A DNA stretch of 64,000 nt from Paraburkholderia hospita (GTDB lineage: Bacteria; Pseudomonadota; Gammaproteobacteria; Burkholderiales; Burkholderiaceae): positions 1,054,001-1,118,000 of the forward strand of contig NZ_CP026106.1 in assembly GCF_002902965.1 (NCBI RefSeq), given 5' to 3'. The notes under the pieces were generated by a model. That model did not search any database and was not told the origin of the DNA. It saw only the letters and a list, made by a program, of their open reading frames with translations. A program made the position numbers and the translations under genes. Positions 37,511 through 46,626 of the stretch are shown here, piece by piece (the stretch's first letter is position 1; each line of letters opens with the position of its first letter).

Positions 37511-37890
37511 CACATTGGAGCGACAGGTAGTGTTCAGCGCAGCGCAGAGTTGCGGCTCTTGTTTTCTCGCATCCACTTGGACTCTCGATCCGCAGCGAAT
37601 ACCCGAGCGGGCCTTTCTCATGGAGGATGCGCGAGAGCAGGTGCTGAACGACCTCGATCCAGTTGGCCGTCGCATACTGGGTGGGCAGCGCGCTGAAAGC
37701 GCTGCGCTGCCCGCTACGCAACAGTGGTATTTGACCTTTACGTTGTACGTATCCGCGGTCAGTGATCGGCCGACCAATACACATCTTAAGCAGTTTGCTT
37801 TCCTTGTAGTTCGGGTCGACCCATACGCCATCGAGTGGCTCGATCGCCATCAAAGGCGTGTCCCGGCGACACGGGTTGCTCCACATGACT
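37511..37890 (-). pseudogene. EmrA-type efflux adaptor remnant
   Basis: Pieces in alternating frames read IEPLDGVWVDPNYKESKLLK, then ADTYNVKVKYH, then SAFSALPTQYATANWIEVVQ and LGYSLRIESPS. These are the C-terminal barrel motifs of EmrA/HlyD membrane-fusion proteins (VDANFKES, YGSDVKYHG, GSAFSLLPAQNATGNWIKVVQR). At least two frameshifts and the absence of the N-terminal helix show that it is dead. Confidence 0.7.
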
Positions 37891-37961
37891 CGAACCCAGA
37901 GGTAAAAAGTCGGTTGAGTTCACAAAGTAATGCGGCACCGCGTATTCAAGATCGGGTGCGG

Positions 37962-38234
37962 TCAATGATGTGCGTAAACGTCACTCTGTAGCGTGGCGAC
38001 CGGACGGCTCCCTGATTGTGAGAGAACTGCGGCCATGCCGCCATAGCCGTACTGCGTATCGGCTGAGTCACGGCGTTCGACGGCGAGCGTATCGGCGCTC
38101 TGACCGTGCTGCGACGCTGGTGCACCGGCCAGGGGCTCATAGCGAGGTGCCGGGCCGTAGCCGCTGGCGAGCGCTGACTCTGCAAAGAATGCGCAAAGCG
38201 CGGTTAGTATTGCGACGACGAGTTTCGGCTTCAT
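37962..38234 (-). CDS. Small secreted protein, hypothetical
   Basis: This 90-residue protein has a signal peptide (MKPKLVVAILTALCAFF, cleaved near ALASG) and a short polar mature part with GAPASQHGQSADT and YGYGG. Similar small exported proteins of unknown role, with a GAPASQRGQS-type motif, are common in Burkholderia. GGAG lies 7 nt before the ATG at 38234. It is a single gene. Confidence 0.75.
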   Translation of the reverse strand: MKPKLVVAILTALCAFFAESALASGYGPAPRYEPLAGAPASQHGQSADTLAVERRDSADTQYGYGGMAAVLSQSGSRPVATLQSDVYAHH

Positions 38235-39219
38235 GATAGGGCTCCATAAAAATCATTGAACAAGCTGCAACCTGCGGGCGCCGTGCGACTTTCTTTTTTC
38301 CTTGGCCTTGCAAAATGACCAAGAATCCATGCACGAACTGTCGATCGACGGGGTGTGCGGCGCTCCGCGTATAGGTCAGAGAAATCATCAAGACATTCCC
38401 GCGCGGATGATGGGCGAGCAGCCGAATCATCATCGGAGTCACGACGGCCTCTCGAGGCTGCGCTCAAACGACAGCGTTCAGCACGCCTCATTCAACTGCG
38501 ATATTTTTCGGGCGAGCAGAGGCTGTCTTCAAACAGCACGGCCGGCCGGTACGCTAACCTTACGGTGCTTGCCGCTGCATCATGGCGTCTCCTTGCGAAG
38601 AGGTAGATATCCGCAACTTGCGGATGTGCTCGCGACCGATGCGCGGCACGAAGTCATCGTAGATGGGCACAGTCGAGGGCGGTAGACGCGGAAGCGAGCG
38701 CACGGTGTTGCCTCTTCGGCACCAGTCGGAAAGCGTGCAGTCGCACGCAGACTGTATTCATCGACTTTGTCGTGTCCAGCGGCGATATGCACAAGATCGT
38801 GGCGATTGAACCGCCACAAGAATTTGAACACTACGTTTGGCGTCCGTTTCGAATATCCGGGCCGATTTTAGCTCGTCATCAGACAAGTAAAAACACTAAA
38901 AGTAGTGCTAATCGATTATTGAGGCCTGTGAGTTTGACGCGAATGTCTGCGTCGTGCTCAGCAACGCACGTAACCGCCTTTGCGCGTTGTTCTTCGATCA
39001 CAGGGTAAGTCCGAAGAACAATCAAAAGCGGTCGTTGATATTGCGCCAGTGTCTATGGCTGAATCGGGTCGATCTGGGGCATTCGGGAATTTTAGCCTTG
39101 CGTTGCGTAGTACGTCCGTGAGGAAACATCGCTGTGGCCTTTAGAGGTTGCAGCGGCTCGTTCTTAAACCGTCAGTTCCGCGTTTGGCGCCGAGCTATCG
39201 AAGCGTGTGGGAAAGGCCT
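38235..39219. other. Gene-free stretch of almost 1 kb
   Basis: Short frames occur on both strands, but none has a ribosome site together with a recognisable product. The composition turns AT-rich around 38860-38940. No tRNA or long repeat is seen. The promoter of the small secreted protein should be in its first part. Confidence 0.4.
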
Positions 39220-39711
39220 ATGATCGGCGAGGGCATATCCACATTGGACCTAGCCATGGCAACCATTCCCTTTATTCCCTCTCGCGGAGGCGATCCACGT
39301 CGGTCGCTATTCACATCTCTCGAACAACTTCTGGCAATTCCGGTTCGCAACGACGCAGACCTAGCTGATCTGGCACGGAACGGGTTGCGAGTTGATGCAT
39401 TAGATCGTCTTGAGGAGAAAGGTCTCAAACCGGACGAACTAGCGTTTATCATTTCTCGCCGAATGCTGAGCCATCGTCGTCGGAAGGATGAACGTCTCTC
39501 GATAGAAGAGTCTGACCGTGTGATTCGGTTGGCTAGAATCGTGGCTCATGCAAGTGCTGTTTTTGGAAACGTAGAGAAGGCTATGGGATGGCTGCGCAAT
39601 GCACAGATGCGATTTGCGAGTCGAACTGCCCTCGAGATGACAACTACTGAGCACGGAGCGCGACTAGTTGAAGAGGCGCTTGTTCAGATTGACGAGGGGC
39701 ACTTCGCGTAG
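39220..39711 (+). CDS. Xre/MbcA/ParS-family antitoxin, without a toxin
   Basis: This 163-residue protein matches the antitoxins of the RES-Xre type (DUF2384): an N-terminal Xre-like region (LADLARNGLRVDALDRLEEKG, ELAFIISRRMLSHRR) and the C-terminal toxin-binding part (ESDRVIRLARIVAHASAVFG, KAMGWLRNAQMR, ALEMTTTEHGARLVEEALVQIDEG). Normally a RES-domain toxin that destroys NAD+ follows directly or overlaps. Here the next 218 bp have no RES frame and then a LysR gene runs the other way. So this is an orphan antitoxin, perhaps the survivor of a lost toxin. The start at 39220 is preferred; ATG at 39256 is possible. Confidence 0.88.
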   Translation: MIGEGISTLDLAMATIPFIPSRGGDPRRSLFTSLEQLLAIPVRNDADLADLARNGLRVDALDRLEEKGLKPDELAFIISRRMLSHRRRKDERLSIEESDRVIRLARIVAHASAVFGNVEKAMGWLRNAQMRFASRTALEMTTTEHGARLVEEALVQIDEGHFA

Positions 39712-39822
39712 TGACTCCGCGGAGGGCCAAGGGTCTTCACCGACCGTTACTTGCGACGGTCGCTCGAAGGTCGTGGCTTTGCCGCTTTGCGCCGGTTACC
39801 CCGACATCGACCGATTATGGTT

Positions 39823-39850
39823 GCCGCGATAACCAGGCAGTTATCACGGC
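39823..39850. repeat. Hairpin GCCGCGATAA / TTATCACGGC, left copy
   Basis: Arms 39823-39832 and 39841-39850 pair with one mismatch around an 8-nt loop. The right arm TTATCACGGC is identical to that of a hairpin at 46266-46292. It is not T-tailed, so it is not a usual terminator. Recombination-site or REP-like roles are possible. Confidence 0.6.
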
Positions 39851-39929
39851 ATAAAAGCTTCCCGTTCAGGCGGGAAAATCCATGGGTCGCCCTATTTTTG
39901 CGGTCAAAGATCGACCCTACAACGCGTCA

Positions 39930-40793
39930 CTACGACTTCAACTGCTGTTCGCGACCAATGCAATCCGCCAGAAATGCCATAGCCGCCTGGATAGCCGGCG
40001 TGCGCCGCAGATCGGGATAAGTAACAAGCCACAATGCTGCATCGGGCGGGTTGACATCGACGCTTAGCCTGACGAGCTCTGCGTCGCGCTCGCCGAGCAT
40101 CGTCGGTAGAATCGCAACCCATACATCGCTTCGTGCGGCAATCTGCTGTGCGATAACATCGCTCGTTTCGAACACGATGGGTCTGCCGTCGAGAAATCGG
40201 CGCAGCCAGAGCTGATGCTTCACGTGGTTCAACGACGCGTCGTAGGCGATGAATGCCCATTGTGCAGGAGGGCGTGCCGCATAGGCGCGGCTTGCGTATA
40301 AGCCGAAGCGAATCGCACCAACCCGGCGCGAAAGTAGACTCGCCTCTTGTGGTTTGAACATTCGAATCGCGATATCCGCAACACCTCGGTCAAGCGGGGC
40401 GATTTCCGCGGTACTCGCCATAACGAGCTTCAAGGACGGATGGCGCTCGCGGAATTCCTGAATATACGGAGCAATGCAAAAATTGCCGATCGTAGGCGGC
40501 ACGCTAATCCGCACCGACCCGGACATCAGTGCCGAGGTCCGAAGTGCAAATCCGTCGATAGCCTGTGCGCTTTCCGTCATCCCGGCGGCGAGCTCGGCAA
40601 CGACCATTCCATCTTCCGTTAATCGGGTGCTCCGGGGTAGCCGATGAACGAGTTTCACACCGAGCGTCGCCTCGAGCGATGCGATGCGACGCCCGACCGT
40701 CGCGTGCTCAACAGAAAGCTCATTGGCAGCACCAGAGAGCGATCCAGTGCGTGCGAGCACGAGGAAGTACCGCAAATCTTGCCAGTCGAACAT
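39930..40793 (-). CDS. LysR-family transcriptional regulator
   Basis: This 287-residue regulator begins MFDWQDLRYFLVLARTGSLS, with the LysR helix-turn-helix through HATVGRRIASLE, the usual opening of the GcvA/DsdC-like group. The effector domain follows from GSVRISVPPTIGNF. It is divergent from the NIPSNAP-family gene with a 116-bp gap, so that gene is its likely target, as is typical of LysR regulators. The inducer is unknown. Confidence 0.92.
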   Translation of the reverse strand: MFDWQDLRYFLVLARTGSLSGAANELSVEHATVGRRIASLEATLGVKLVHRLPRSTRLTEDGMVVAELAAGMTESAQAIDGFALRTSALMSGSVRISVPPTIGNFCIAPYIQEFRERHPSLKLVMASTAEIAPLDRGVADIAIRMFKPQEASLLSRRVGAIRFGLYASRAYAARPPAQWAFIAYDASLNHVKHQLWLRRFLDGRPIVFETSDVIAQQIAARSDVWVAILPTMLGERDAELVRLSVDVNPPDAALWLVTYPDLRRTPAIQAAMAFLADCIGREQQLKS

Positions 40794-40909
40794 AGCGAAT
40801 TTTTGACGGAGCGTGTGAACGTATTGGGAATACCGGATGAGAACGTCTCAGTCTAATCTGGTCATCAATCGGACGCACACGATCGTCCAAAACACCATGG
40901 AGATTGGAC

Positions 40910-41521
40910 ATGTTTTACGAACTAACTACTTTGTCCTCGCACATCCTTAAACTGCCTCAGGTTATCAAGAACGCGGAGGCCTACCTCCATCGCTCTGAAA
41001 TTTCGGGTCATTGGCTCGGCGCATGGACCTCCGAAAATGGTCCGCTTGGCAGTCTGCGGATGCTGCGGGGATTCAATGACACTCACGAACTGGCGCGTGA
41101 ACGAGAACGTGCGCTCCATCACTCGAATCCCTTCGGAGCAACTACAAGCGACTGTCGAATCGAGATGGAGAGTTACGCCGGGTTTTCGTTTCTTCCTCCG
41201 GTAGAGCCGGGGTCCTTCGGCAAATACTACGAATTCCGCACTTACTGGCTTCGGCCGGGTGGACTTGAGCCGACTATTGAAGCCTGGAAGGCCGCGATGC
41301 CTGAGCGCTCGAAACGCTCGCCCCTGACAGTCAACATGTATGCGCTTGATGGCGCTCCTCGCATCACCCACATCTGGCCATGGCAAAGCCTGGATGAGCG
41401 CATCGCGATCCGCGCGAAGTCATACGCTGATGGCGTCTGGCCGCCCAAGGGAGGACCAGATCAGTTTTTTGACGCGACCTCGACGATCTGGATACCGACA
41501 GAAAATTCGCCACTTCGCTGA
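40910..41521 (+). CDS. NIPSNAP-family protein
   Basis: This protein of about 203 residues has two ferredoxin-like repeats of the NIPSNAP family: the first starts MFYELTTLSSHI, the second GKYYEFRTYWLRPGGLEPTIEAW, followed by THIWPWQSLDERIAIR. Such proteins are dimeric alpha/beta barrels; bacterial members often sit in catabolic or stress clusters with no firm function. GGAG 7 nt before ATG 40910 fixes the start, 6 bp inside the longer TTG frame. It is divergent from a LysR regulator. Confidence 0.88.
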   Translation: MFYELTTLSSHILKLPQVIKNAEAYLHRSEISGHWLGAWTSENGPLGSLRMLRGFNDTHELARERERALHHSNPFGATTSDCRIEMESYAGFSFLPPVEPGSFGKYYEFRTYWLRPGGLEPTIEAWKAAMPERSKRSPLTVNMYALDGAPRITHIWPWQSLDERIAIRAKSYADGVWPPKGGPDQFFDATSTIWIPTENSPLR

Positions 41522-41681
41522 ACCTCGTATGCTGGTCTCGGCGGGGAGCGAGCACGTTTGCGGTGCAATCCGCTATCTGGCCGAGTTCGGCCACAAGCGG
41601 TAGGTCGGCTGCCGTGAGCCGATCGTCGACAGCTCAAAACCGTTTGCGCCGCTCGCGTCGCTGACGAAATTCACAAGCGTG

Positions 41682-42257
41682 CTAGGCGGGAAGTAGTCCG
41701 GCAGCACGATAGCCGTCGATCAGTGTGTCGTAGAGGGAAACATCCGAACGGCTCCTCGCAATGAGCTGTGCGCCAGCCACGGCGGCGAAGATAGCGCGGG
41801 CCCGTGGACCACTCCCTTTTGAGTCAACAACCCCCGCCGCTGAGAGAACCTTGCTCAGCCAGGCGACGTGCACCTCAGCGAAGGTTCGGACTTCCTGCAT
41901 CACTTCACCGGGGAGGTCATCGCTTTCGGCAGCCATGAAGCTGCACAAGCAGATGCGATTTGCGTTTTCCAGCGCCTTGCGAAACGTTTCGGGGTAGCGG
42001 TGCAGGCAGTGCAGCGGGTCCGGGGATTCGGCCTGGAGAGCTTCAAGAACCGCTGCCGAGTCCTCCCAATACCGTCGTGCCACCGCTGCGCCGAGGTCGG
42101 CCTTGTTCGTGAAGTGGTGATAGATGCTAGCGGGTCTGATACCAACGTCTTCCGCGAGATCCCGAAAATTCAATCCACTGTAGCCGTGGGCCTGAGCAAT
42201 CTTCGTGGCCGCCGCCAGGATCCGCTCCCTGGAGCCTGAGTTCGATTCGTTCCGCAT
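41682..42257 (-). CDS. TetR-family repressor
   Basis: This regulator of about 191 residues has the TetR helix-turn-helix (RERILAAATKIAQAHGYSG to ASIYHHFTNKADLG) and a C-terminal domain of the AcrR/NemR-like type, with Cys residues in ICLCSF that could react with electrophiles (inference). It is divergent from the glutathione S-transferase gene, with a palindromic operator between. GTG 42275 is an alternative start, but ATG 42257 has GGAG at a usual distance. It probably represses the GST and aldehyde dehydrogenase genes. Confidence 0.9.
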   Translation of the reverse strand: MRNESNSGSRERILAAATKIAQAHGYSGLNFRDLAEDVGIRPASIYHHFTNKADLGAAVARRYWEDSAAVLEALQAESPDPLHCLHRYPETFRKALENANRICLCSFMAAESDDLPGEVMQEVRTFAEVHVAWLSKVLSAAGVVDSKGSGPRARAIFAAVAGAQLIARSRSDVSLYDTLIDGYRAAGLLPA

Positions 42258-42319
42258 TTGTACCGTTCTCCGCACGACTACTCAGTGTTGACAACCCGGA
42301 TTGTAACGCATATTGTAAA

Positions 42320-42335
42320 CCTAACGAACGTTAGG
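42320..42335. promoter_or_regulatory. Palindromic TetR operator
   Basis: CCTAACG-AA-CGTTAGG is a perfect 7-bp inverted repeat in the gap between the divergent TetR and GST genes, 48 bp before the GST start. NemR and related TetR operators are of this size and symmetry. Confidence 0.75.
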
Positions 42336-42383
42336 TAGGCAAGATTACCGTTCGTCACGACACCACTGTGAAAGGAAAGCCAA

Positions 42384-43082
42384 ATGAGTGCTATTGCAAC
42401 GAGTATCAACGACAGTCAGCTGTCGACAATGACGGTTTATGACTTCCCGCAAGGGCCGTATCCGACGCGTGTGCGCATTGCGTTGGCGGAAAAGAATCTG
42501 CAATCGCGAGTGCGGTTCGTGCTGGTCGACCTGTACGCGGGCGAGCACAAGAAGCCCGAATTCATGGCGAGCAAGAACTACTCGGGCACGTTACCGGTGC
42601 TCGAACTCGATGACGGGACCTGTATTGCCGAGTGCACGGCCATAACGGAGTACCTTGACGGACTCGATGGCGTGCCGACTCTGATTGGCAAGTCGCCGCT
42701 CGAAAAAGGGTTGATCCACATGATGAGCAAGCGTGCCGAACTGGAGCTGCTCGACGCCATAAGCGTTTATTTCCATCACGGAACGCCGGGATTGGGGCCG
42801 CACGTTGAGCTGTACCAGAACGCCGAATGGGGATTCAGGCAGCGCGACAAGGCCCTGCGCGGAATGCATTACTTCGATGCTGTTCTTCGAAACCAGCCGT
42901 ATGTCGCGGGCAAAGAATTTTCAATGGCCGACATCACCGTAATCGGCGGTCTGGTCTTCGCATCTATCGTCAAGCTACCAGTGCCGGCTGAGTGCACCGC
43001 GCTCCTGGCGTGGTACGAAAGAATGCAGGAGCGGCCAAGCGTAAGCACGCAGCCGGCGTTCTCCATACCAGAGACTGCATGA
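42384..43082 (+). CDS. Glutathione S-transferase
   Basis: This 232-residue protein has the thioredoxin-like N-terminal domain of GSTs (TVYDFPQGPYPTRVRIALAEKN; GTLPVLELDDG with the cis-Pro; then I-AEC-AITEYLDG for glutathione binding) and an all-helical C-terminal domain ending FSMADITVIGGLVFASIV. GSTs join glutathione to reactive electrophiles. AAAGGAAA precedes the ATG. It is the first gene of a pair with the aldehyde dehydrogenase and is controlled by the divergent TetR gene. The 17 or so residues before the domain could mean that a later start is used. Confidence 0.92.
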   Translation: MSAIATSINDSQLSTMTVYDFPQGPYPTRVRIALAEKNLQSRVRFVLVDLYAGEHKKPEFMASKNYSGTLPVLELDDGTCIAECTAITEYLDGLDGVPTLIGKSPLEKGLIHMMSKRAELELLDAISVYFHHGTPGLGPHVELYQNAEWGFRQRDKALRGMHYFDAVLRNQPYVAGKEFSMADITVIGGLVFASIVKLPVPAECTALLAWYERMQERPSVSTQPAFSIPETA

Positions 43083-43197
43083 AAAAATTTCATCTTTCTA
43101 AATCTAAGTAGTCGTCCCATGAGACGAAAAACTTGTCGATTTGTGGCGGGATTCGCGACGGCAGCGCTTCAGCCCTCCATACCCCGGAGAACAATTC

Positions 43198-44667
43198 ATG
43201 TCTGCATTACCTCAAGCAGTTCAGTCGGCTGGTATTTTCAACGGCCCGTATTACCTCAGCATCGCTGGTAATCTTTTGCAGTCGCACGATAGCTTTGACG
43301 TAATCAACCCGGCTACTGGCGAAGCATTCGCCACGGCTCCATCAGCCACAGCGGAACAGCTTGACGAAGCCGTCGCAGCGGCCAGTCATGCGTTCAAAGC
43401 CTGGTCTGCGCTTGGCTACGACGGGCGCCAGAAGTACCTCAACACATACGCCGATGCACTCGAAGTACATCGGGATGAGTTGTCACGTCTGTTGACCCTT
43501 GAGCAGGGGAAGCCGCTGAAGACGATGGCGGAGCCGGAGGTCGATCAATCCATCTCGTGGATTCGTCAGATCGCCGCCCGTCGGATTCCGGTCGAGATCG
43601 TCGAGGAGACCGAGGAACACATTGTCGAGCTGCACCATACGCCGCTCGGCGTGATCGGTGCCATCACACCGTGGAACTTTCCGGTTCTGCTTGCACTTTG
43701 GAAGGTGGCGCCCGCGCTGATTACTGGCAACACCATGGTGATCAAGCCTTCGCCCTTTACTCCGTTATCCGCACTGCGCTTTGGGCAGATTGCGCAATCC
43801 GTCCTGCCGCCAGGCGTGCTGTCGGTTGTTTCGGGCGGCAATGAACTTGGTCCTCTGCTGACGAATCATCCCGACATCGCCAAGATCAGCTTCACAGGTT
43901 CTACAGAGACGGGAAAGCATGTGTTGCGCGCTGCCGCTGGAACCGTCAAACGCGTGACGCTTGAATTGGGTGGTAACGACGCAGCGATCGTGCTTCCCGA
44001 CGCAGACTACAGATCGATCATCCCACAACTCTTTTGGGGGGCTATCGGGAACTCAGGCCAGTGGTGTGTCGGTATCAAGCGTCTCTACGTTCACCGGTCA
44101 GTCCATAACGATTTCGTGAAGACCTTCGTTGACTATGCACGGCGACAAAAGCTTGGCAACGGGCTCGATCCCGAGGTTACGATCGGACCGGTACAGAACA
44201 GAATGCAGTACGAAAAGGTGAAAGATTTTCTCAACGACATCAAGGCTAACTGCCAGACGATTGTTCTTGGTGGAAACGTCGACGAAAGCAGACCCGGCTA
44301 TTTTATTCCGGTTACGGTTGTCGACAACCCACCGGAGAACGCGAAAATCGTGCAGGAGGAGCAATTCGGCCCGATCGTACCTATCATCGCCTACGGCGAT
44401 GTTGACGATGTAATCGATCGCGCCAATAACAGCCCGTTTGGCCTTGGTGGCTCTGTCTGGGGCCGCGATACTCAAGCCGCGGTTGCGGTAGCGAACCGTC
44501 TGGAAACGGGAATGGTCTGGGTGAACGAGATCCATACCCAGGGCGTCGACATTCCGTTCGGCGGGCACAAGCAATCAGGCCTCGGTACGGAACATGGTGC
44601 GGAAGGTCGTCAACTCTTTACCAATCCGAAGACGGTGCTGATAAGGAAAACCGTCAGGCAAGCATGA
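43198..44667 (+). CDS. Aldehyde dehydrogenase (NAD(P)+)
   Basis: This 489-residue enzyme is a full-length aldehyde dehydrogenase. Asn160 lies in TPWNFP, the general base Glu256 in LELGGNDA, and the nucleophile Cys290 in NSGQWCVG; the cofactor motif SFTGSTETGKHV and late motif EEQFGPIVPI are present. It is related to the betaine/aminoaldehyde and succinate-semialdehyde types. The start at 43198 has GGAGA 8 nt before; the longer frame from 43141 is not family-like. It follows the GST gene by 115 bp. Together they suggest clearing of reactive aldehydes or aromatic intermediates. Confidence 0.95.
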   Translation: MSALPQAVQSAGIFNGPYYLSIAGNLLQSHDSFDVINPATGEAFATAPSATAEQLDEAVAAASHAFKAWSALGYDGRQKYLNTYADALEVHRDELSRLLTLEQGKPLKTMAEPEVDQSISWIRQIAARRIPVEIVEETEEHIVELHHTPLGVIGAITPWNFPVLLALWKVAPALITGNTMVIKPSPFTPLSALRFGQIAQSVLPPGVLSVVSGGNELGPLLTNHPDIAKISFTGSTETGKHVLRAAAGTVKRVTLELGGNDAAIVLPDADYRSIIPQLFWGAIGNSGQWCVGIKRLYVHRSVHNDFVKTFVDYARRQKLGNGLDPEVTIGPVQNRMQYEKVKDFLNDIKANCQTIVLGGNVDESRPGYFIPVTVVDNPPENAKIVQEEQFGPIVPIIAYGDVDDVIDRANNSPFGLGGSVWGRDTQAAVAVANRLETGMVWVNEIHTQGVDIPFGGHKQSGLGTEHGAEGRQLFTNPKTVLIRKTVRQA

Positions 44668-44809
44668 GTGGCTGCTAGTGAATGGGGCGAGAGCGTGACT
44701 GATCAGGTGGAAATGGATAGCTACGCCTGGTCCTGACCGCTCTCAGGAACCCGCCACTTTGAGGTCTGGCGATCTACGGCCCGCCGGAAGGAGCGTTGAT
44801 GAATCGCAG

Positions 44810-45331
44810 CTACCGACCGGGCCATCCGAGCTGCTGTGCCCGGTCGAGCGAGGCTCGCACTACGAGGCGATGGAAAGGAGCGATAAGGCCAAGATAGGCC
44901 CGACCCAGCAGACGATTGTAGAAGACAAGCGTAGTGACTATCAGGCGCTGGGGGCGGTCCTCAGATGCGGGCTGCACGAGAACCGACACGCGGAAATCAA
45001 GATGCCTGTCGTCCTCACCCAGAATGATCTCGTCTGTATGCCGTTCGAACACGCGGAAAATACTTAGCCGGTCGTCTTTCGCGGCTTTCAGATCGACCGT
45101 TCTTTTAAGTCCGAATGGCCATACGGCAATGTCGCGAACGCCCTGCAGCATCGCGATCCACTTGGGTTGCTCGGCAAAGATGAATCGAGCGAGAGACTCT
45201 GCGTCGTTGCAGGCAGTCGCTGGCAAGTCCACCGAAAATGCGTCGATAAAATCAGCCTTGCCGTACGACCGGCTCAGCCGTGAGGTCGCCGGCAGGCCGA
45301 CCTGTTCGGCTTTCTTCGAATTCGTCTGCAT
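44810..45331 (-). CDS. DUF2867 family protein
   Basis: This 173-residue protein matches DUF2867: DFIDAFSVDLPATACNDAE, then FRVFERHTDEIILGEDDRHL, RVSVLV and the end YLGLIAPFHRLVVRASLDRA. Family members are small, SRPBCC-like (lipid- or ligand-binding fold) proteins of unknown role. The start at 45331 has GGAG 7 nt before. It converges on the aldehyde dehydrogenase gene. No clear partner is seen. The 400 bp upstream (45332-45732) hold no supported gene. Confidence 0.85.
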   Translation of the reverse strand: MQTNSKKAEQVGLPATSRLSRSYGKADFIDAFSVDLPATACNDAESLARFIFAEQPKWIAMLQGVRDIAVWPFGLKRTVDLKAAKDDRLSIFRVFERHTDEIILGEDDRHLDFRVSVLVQPASEDRPQRLIVTTLVFYNRLLGRAYLGLIAPFHRLVVRASLDRAQQLGWPGR

Positions 45332-45732
45332 GCCCACTCTCCATGCGTTCAAATTTCCCTGGCTGCCCCAGCGCGACCCAAGCGAACGCAGTCGAGAGAA
45401 TTAGCGTGACATATTCCTGCTAAAGCCGAAGCCAAACCGATTGTGGCGGTCCCGGCTCCCGAAGTTCTGTCGAATACCGCGAGAGCCTCGGACTTGCAGC
45501 ATAGACGAGTCCAAGATTCCTGCCGCACCCCCGGTGCCAGTGGAGATCAACCGATCATGATCTCCGGCCAAGACCTTGCCGATCCCACGCTTATAAGCGG
45601 TCTGGGCCATTCCACTATCAATCGATTGTTCTTTCTTGTCGAGGGAACATTGCGTCAACCATTTGTCGGCACCAGTCGACGTTTGGCAAATCTGCTTTAT
45701 TAACCATAGCCTGATATGGAGAGTACGTAATA

Positions 45733-46077
45733 ATGAAGCTCGACATCCTCCTTAAAAATCTGACCGACAACCCTACCTCTGTCACGCTCGATGACGCGTT
45801 GGCAGCCATTCCCGGTTCGTACAAATCCACGCCCGTCGCATTCGAGAACGGAGGAGTCCGGTATCAAGCGGGCCAAAATGTTCGTTCATGCCAGTTGCTC
45901 GCGTTTGCCATGCTTCACAACCTTACGAAAGAGCAGACACTGAATTGCTATGGCATCTATTACCGTGAGGATGTGCTGAGGAATCCGACCGGCACCGACC
46001 ATGAGCCGATTCGCAATTTCATGAAACACGGCTGGGATGGGGTGCAGTTCGATGCCATGCCACTGGAAGCCCGTTAA
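45733..46077 (+). CDS. HopJ-type III effector family protein
   Basis: This 114-residue protein matches the HopJ family across its length: a VTLDDALAAI opening, FENGGVRYQAGQNVRSCQLLAFA, CYGIYYREDVLRNPTGTDH and IRNFMKHGWDGVQF. The family name comes from a Pseudomonas candidate effector, but homologues are widespread in bacteria without a type III secretion system, so a housekeeping role is as likely. No secretion genes are nearby. The ribosome site GGAG is 11 nt before the ATG, rather far. Confidence 0.88.
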   Translation: MKLDILLKNLTDNPTSVTLDDALAAIPGSYKSTPVAFENGGVRYQAGQNVRSCQLLAFAMLHNLTKEQTLNCYGIYYREDVLRNPTGTDHEPIRNFMKHGWDGVQFDAMPLEAR

Positions 46078-46626
46078 GCATGCCGTGATGATGCCCCTTC
46101 GCAAGACGCATTCAGTCTTGGTGCTCGTGAGGTGCTGAATGCTTGGTCTGGCCTTGGATTCAAGGCTAATCACTCTGGCGCAAATCATGGCCGGCGGTAC
46201 AGCGAAGGCGTTCGAGTTGGCGTTGCTTTTTCTCAAGGCGATGGGTTCGACTATCAGTGTCCGCTGCCGTGATAACCCGCGCTTATCACGGCAAAAACCT
46301 CGGGCGCGAGCCACGTGCGGGAAAGGGAAGGGAGGCGGTCGGGAATTCGGCCATACCCGACATTCGGGTACCGGCAACGATGAGGCGGCTACACGCCGCT
46401 CTCCGGACATTCGGTACTCAGCGGCCTCGAATATCGGTTTTCCCAATGAGCGTGAGTTCCAAACTTTCGACTCAATGCGGAAACAGCACCTGATTTCATT
46501 TAAACGACGGCTCTCAAGGCACAACCATCGCTTGGCAGCACAGGGATCGAATTTCGCCGATTGACGCGGTGCCGGTGTTCCCGACCAGCGAATGCCTAGT
46601 TCAATACATCTAATGGCGCAACGAAT
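46078..46626. other. Intergenic stretch with a hairpin and one doubtful frame
   Basis: A plus-strand frame 46139-46564 is open but its second half is basic, low in structure and unlike any known family, and it runs across the hairpin at 46266-46292. I do not call it a gene. Nothing else is seen. Confidence 0.4.
46266..46292. repeat. Hairpin GCCGTGATAA / TTATCACGGC, right copy
   Basis: Perfect 10-bp arms 46266-46275 and 46283-46292 around a 7-nt loop. The right arm equals that of the hairpin at 39823-39850 and the left arm differs by one base; both are in the same orientation and followed by A-rich sequence. Confidence 0.65.

Noticed and set aside
39823..39850. Hairpin as a terminator for the antitoxin gene
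   Set aside because: No T run follows on either strand and the same arms recur at 46.3 kb, so a shared repeat fits better.
46139..46564. Plus-strand frame of 141 codons after the HopJ gene
   Set aside because: Basic, low-structure product running through a hairpin repeat; start codon without a ribosome site.
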